Source: Montifringilla adamsi (Eukaryota > Chordata > Aves > Passeriformes > Passeridae). Taken from it: 64,000 nt of DNA. This document shows, in pieces, positions 62,901 through 64,000 of the stretch (its first letter is position 1; each line of letters opens with the position of its first letter). Made by a program: the position numbers and the translations under genes. The notes beneath the pieces were generated by a model, which searched no databases, was not told the DNA's origin, and saw only the letters and a list, made by a program, of their open reading frames with translations. Where the stretch lies: NCBI GenBank assembly GCA_017590115.1, contig JAGGNK010006560.1:124001-188000 (forward strand). The letters run 5' to 3'.

Positions 62901-63937
62901 CCCCTTAAACAGGGGGGGTGAGATCCCTAGCAGGATCAATGGCACAAGTCTGGTAGAGTAGAATAACAAGACAACAAGAGGACAGAGAGGCTGGCTAGTA
63001 AAGTTAGGATGCTGGTGCATGCACTGAGTTTCTGTCATGTCAAGTAACACTCCTAAACAAATAGATTCATCCTCACCTACTGTACACATGACAACATCAA
63101 TACAGTCTAAAAACACAACTGAAATACAAGGAATGAAGCCTAGGCAGGAAGACTTTATATCCCTACATAAGGAAATGTTACTGAAAACACCCTCTGAATT
63201 ATTTTTCACAGCAAAACATAAGCAAACGTGAGAAGTAAACTGCAATTTAGCTCTTGAAGTTGTGTGGTACACCAAAGTATTTTGTGTACTTTGGACTTCA
63301 TCCAAAGCAAATATTCAACTGCTTTTCTTTTAAACACATTTGGAGGTCAATAAATATTGTCCTTTCCCTAACATTAGTCCCACACAAACTGGCCAGTATG
63401 CATCCACAAAACAGGGAGTAAAGTAATGTCTGTGGTCACATGAATTATCTGGCTTCAATTTCAATTCCTACCATAGATTTCCTGTTTGATCCTGTGTACA
63501 AGGGTTAACCTCTTTGTATATCTCCATCTGCCAAAGAGGGTAAATAACTCCTGCCTCCTTTCTGGTAGTTTATGAGGCTCTGAGGGCATGTCTCTACCAC
63601 AGGTGCAGGCACACTCAAGCTGTCTCCATATGAGGTGCACTAATTGTATTTCTCATTTTTCTAGGGATTCAAATTAGAATGCCCAGTATTCAATTTACCA
63701 AAGTGCCGAGTGCTCAGAACAGGAAAAGAAGTTAAAGGGAACTGTTTGGAACAGTAAGATGGATTATGTTAACTGCATAATAATTCTTCTCTGTAAGTAT
63801 GCTGAAAAAGAAGGCCAAAGGCATCTCCAGCGGGTACGCAAAATGAACGAGCATTTCTGTAATGAAACTCAGTGCCTCAGGTCTTCTCTTCTTAAACAAA
63901 AGCAGCTTTATACCTTTTGGGATGTTGTAAAGACACC

Positions 63938-63976
63938 ATTCATTCATTCATTCATTCATTCATTCATTCATTCATT
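63938..63976. repeat. (ATTC)n microsatellite
   Basis: About ten ATTC units near the right end of the window. Confidence 0.95.
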
Positions 63977-64000
63977 CTCTAAGGCACTTAATAGCTAGAA

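Larger units (their letters stand above)
46800..64000. other. No gene recognised apart from listed LTRs and repeats
   Basis: About 17 kb of ordinary AT-rich DNA. All open frames are short, overlap each other on both strands and lack recognisable domains or paired splice sites. It could be intergenic DNA or a long intron. Confidence 0.5.

Noticed and set aside
1..64000. CRISPR arrays, tRNA, rRNA or bacterial operon features
   Set aside because: None seen. The window is vertebrate nuclear DNA with spliced genes and retroelements.

Overview
The window looks like nuclear DNA of a bird, most likely a songbird. It has CR1 LINE tails, several avian-type LTRs, an endogenous retrovirus whose envelope transmembrane part resembles avian leukosis/sarcoma viruses, and spliced genes in an AT-rich, intron-dominated background. 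The passerine assignment rests on remembered repeat families and is inference. One base (37880) is an N.

The genes that can be supported are cytosolic sulfotransferases of the SULT6B1-like type, all on the minus strand. Two copies are complete: copy A (4690-10186) and copy B (19546-25599). Each has seven coding exons with matching lengths (202, 140, 90, 127, 95, 157 and 131 bp) and compatible phases, and each encodes 313 residues. Copy B keeps the catalytic histidine. Copy A has asparagine there but is otherwise intact. Decayed relics lie further right: an exon 2 (29109-29248), an exon 1 directly followed by an exon 7 (31224-31809), and an exon 1 with stops (46520-46713).

Copies A and B lie in a segmental duplication of roughly 11 kb (about 2064-13997 and 18288-28847). 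Unit A carries a 1.4 kb solo LTR with a 5-bp target duplication, and unit B keeps the empty site. Unit B carries its own CR1 fragment, a 0.6 kb LTR and a pure GGAA microsatellite of about 142 units. The two units alternate between diverged stretches and stretches without visible mismatch (one of 801 bp covers exon 6), which is the pattern left by gene conversion.

From 38030 to 45516 lies a defective minus-strand endogenous retrovirus with two LTRs of about 430 bp, a lysine-tRNA-like primer site, gag, a pol reduced to RT thumb, RNase H and part of integrase, and a broken alpharetrovirus-like env. It sits between SULT relics. The right end (46.8-64 kb) has a clean solo LTR with a 6-bp target duplication (48095-48441), an old ERVL-type LTR (about 56060-56981) and otherwise no gene I can support.
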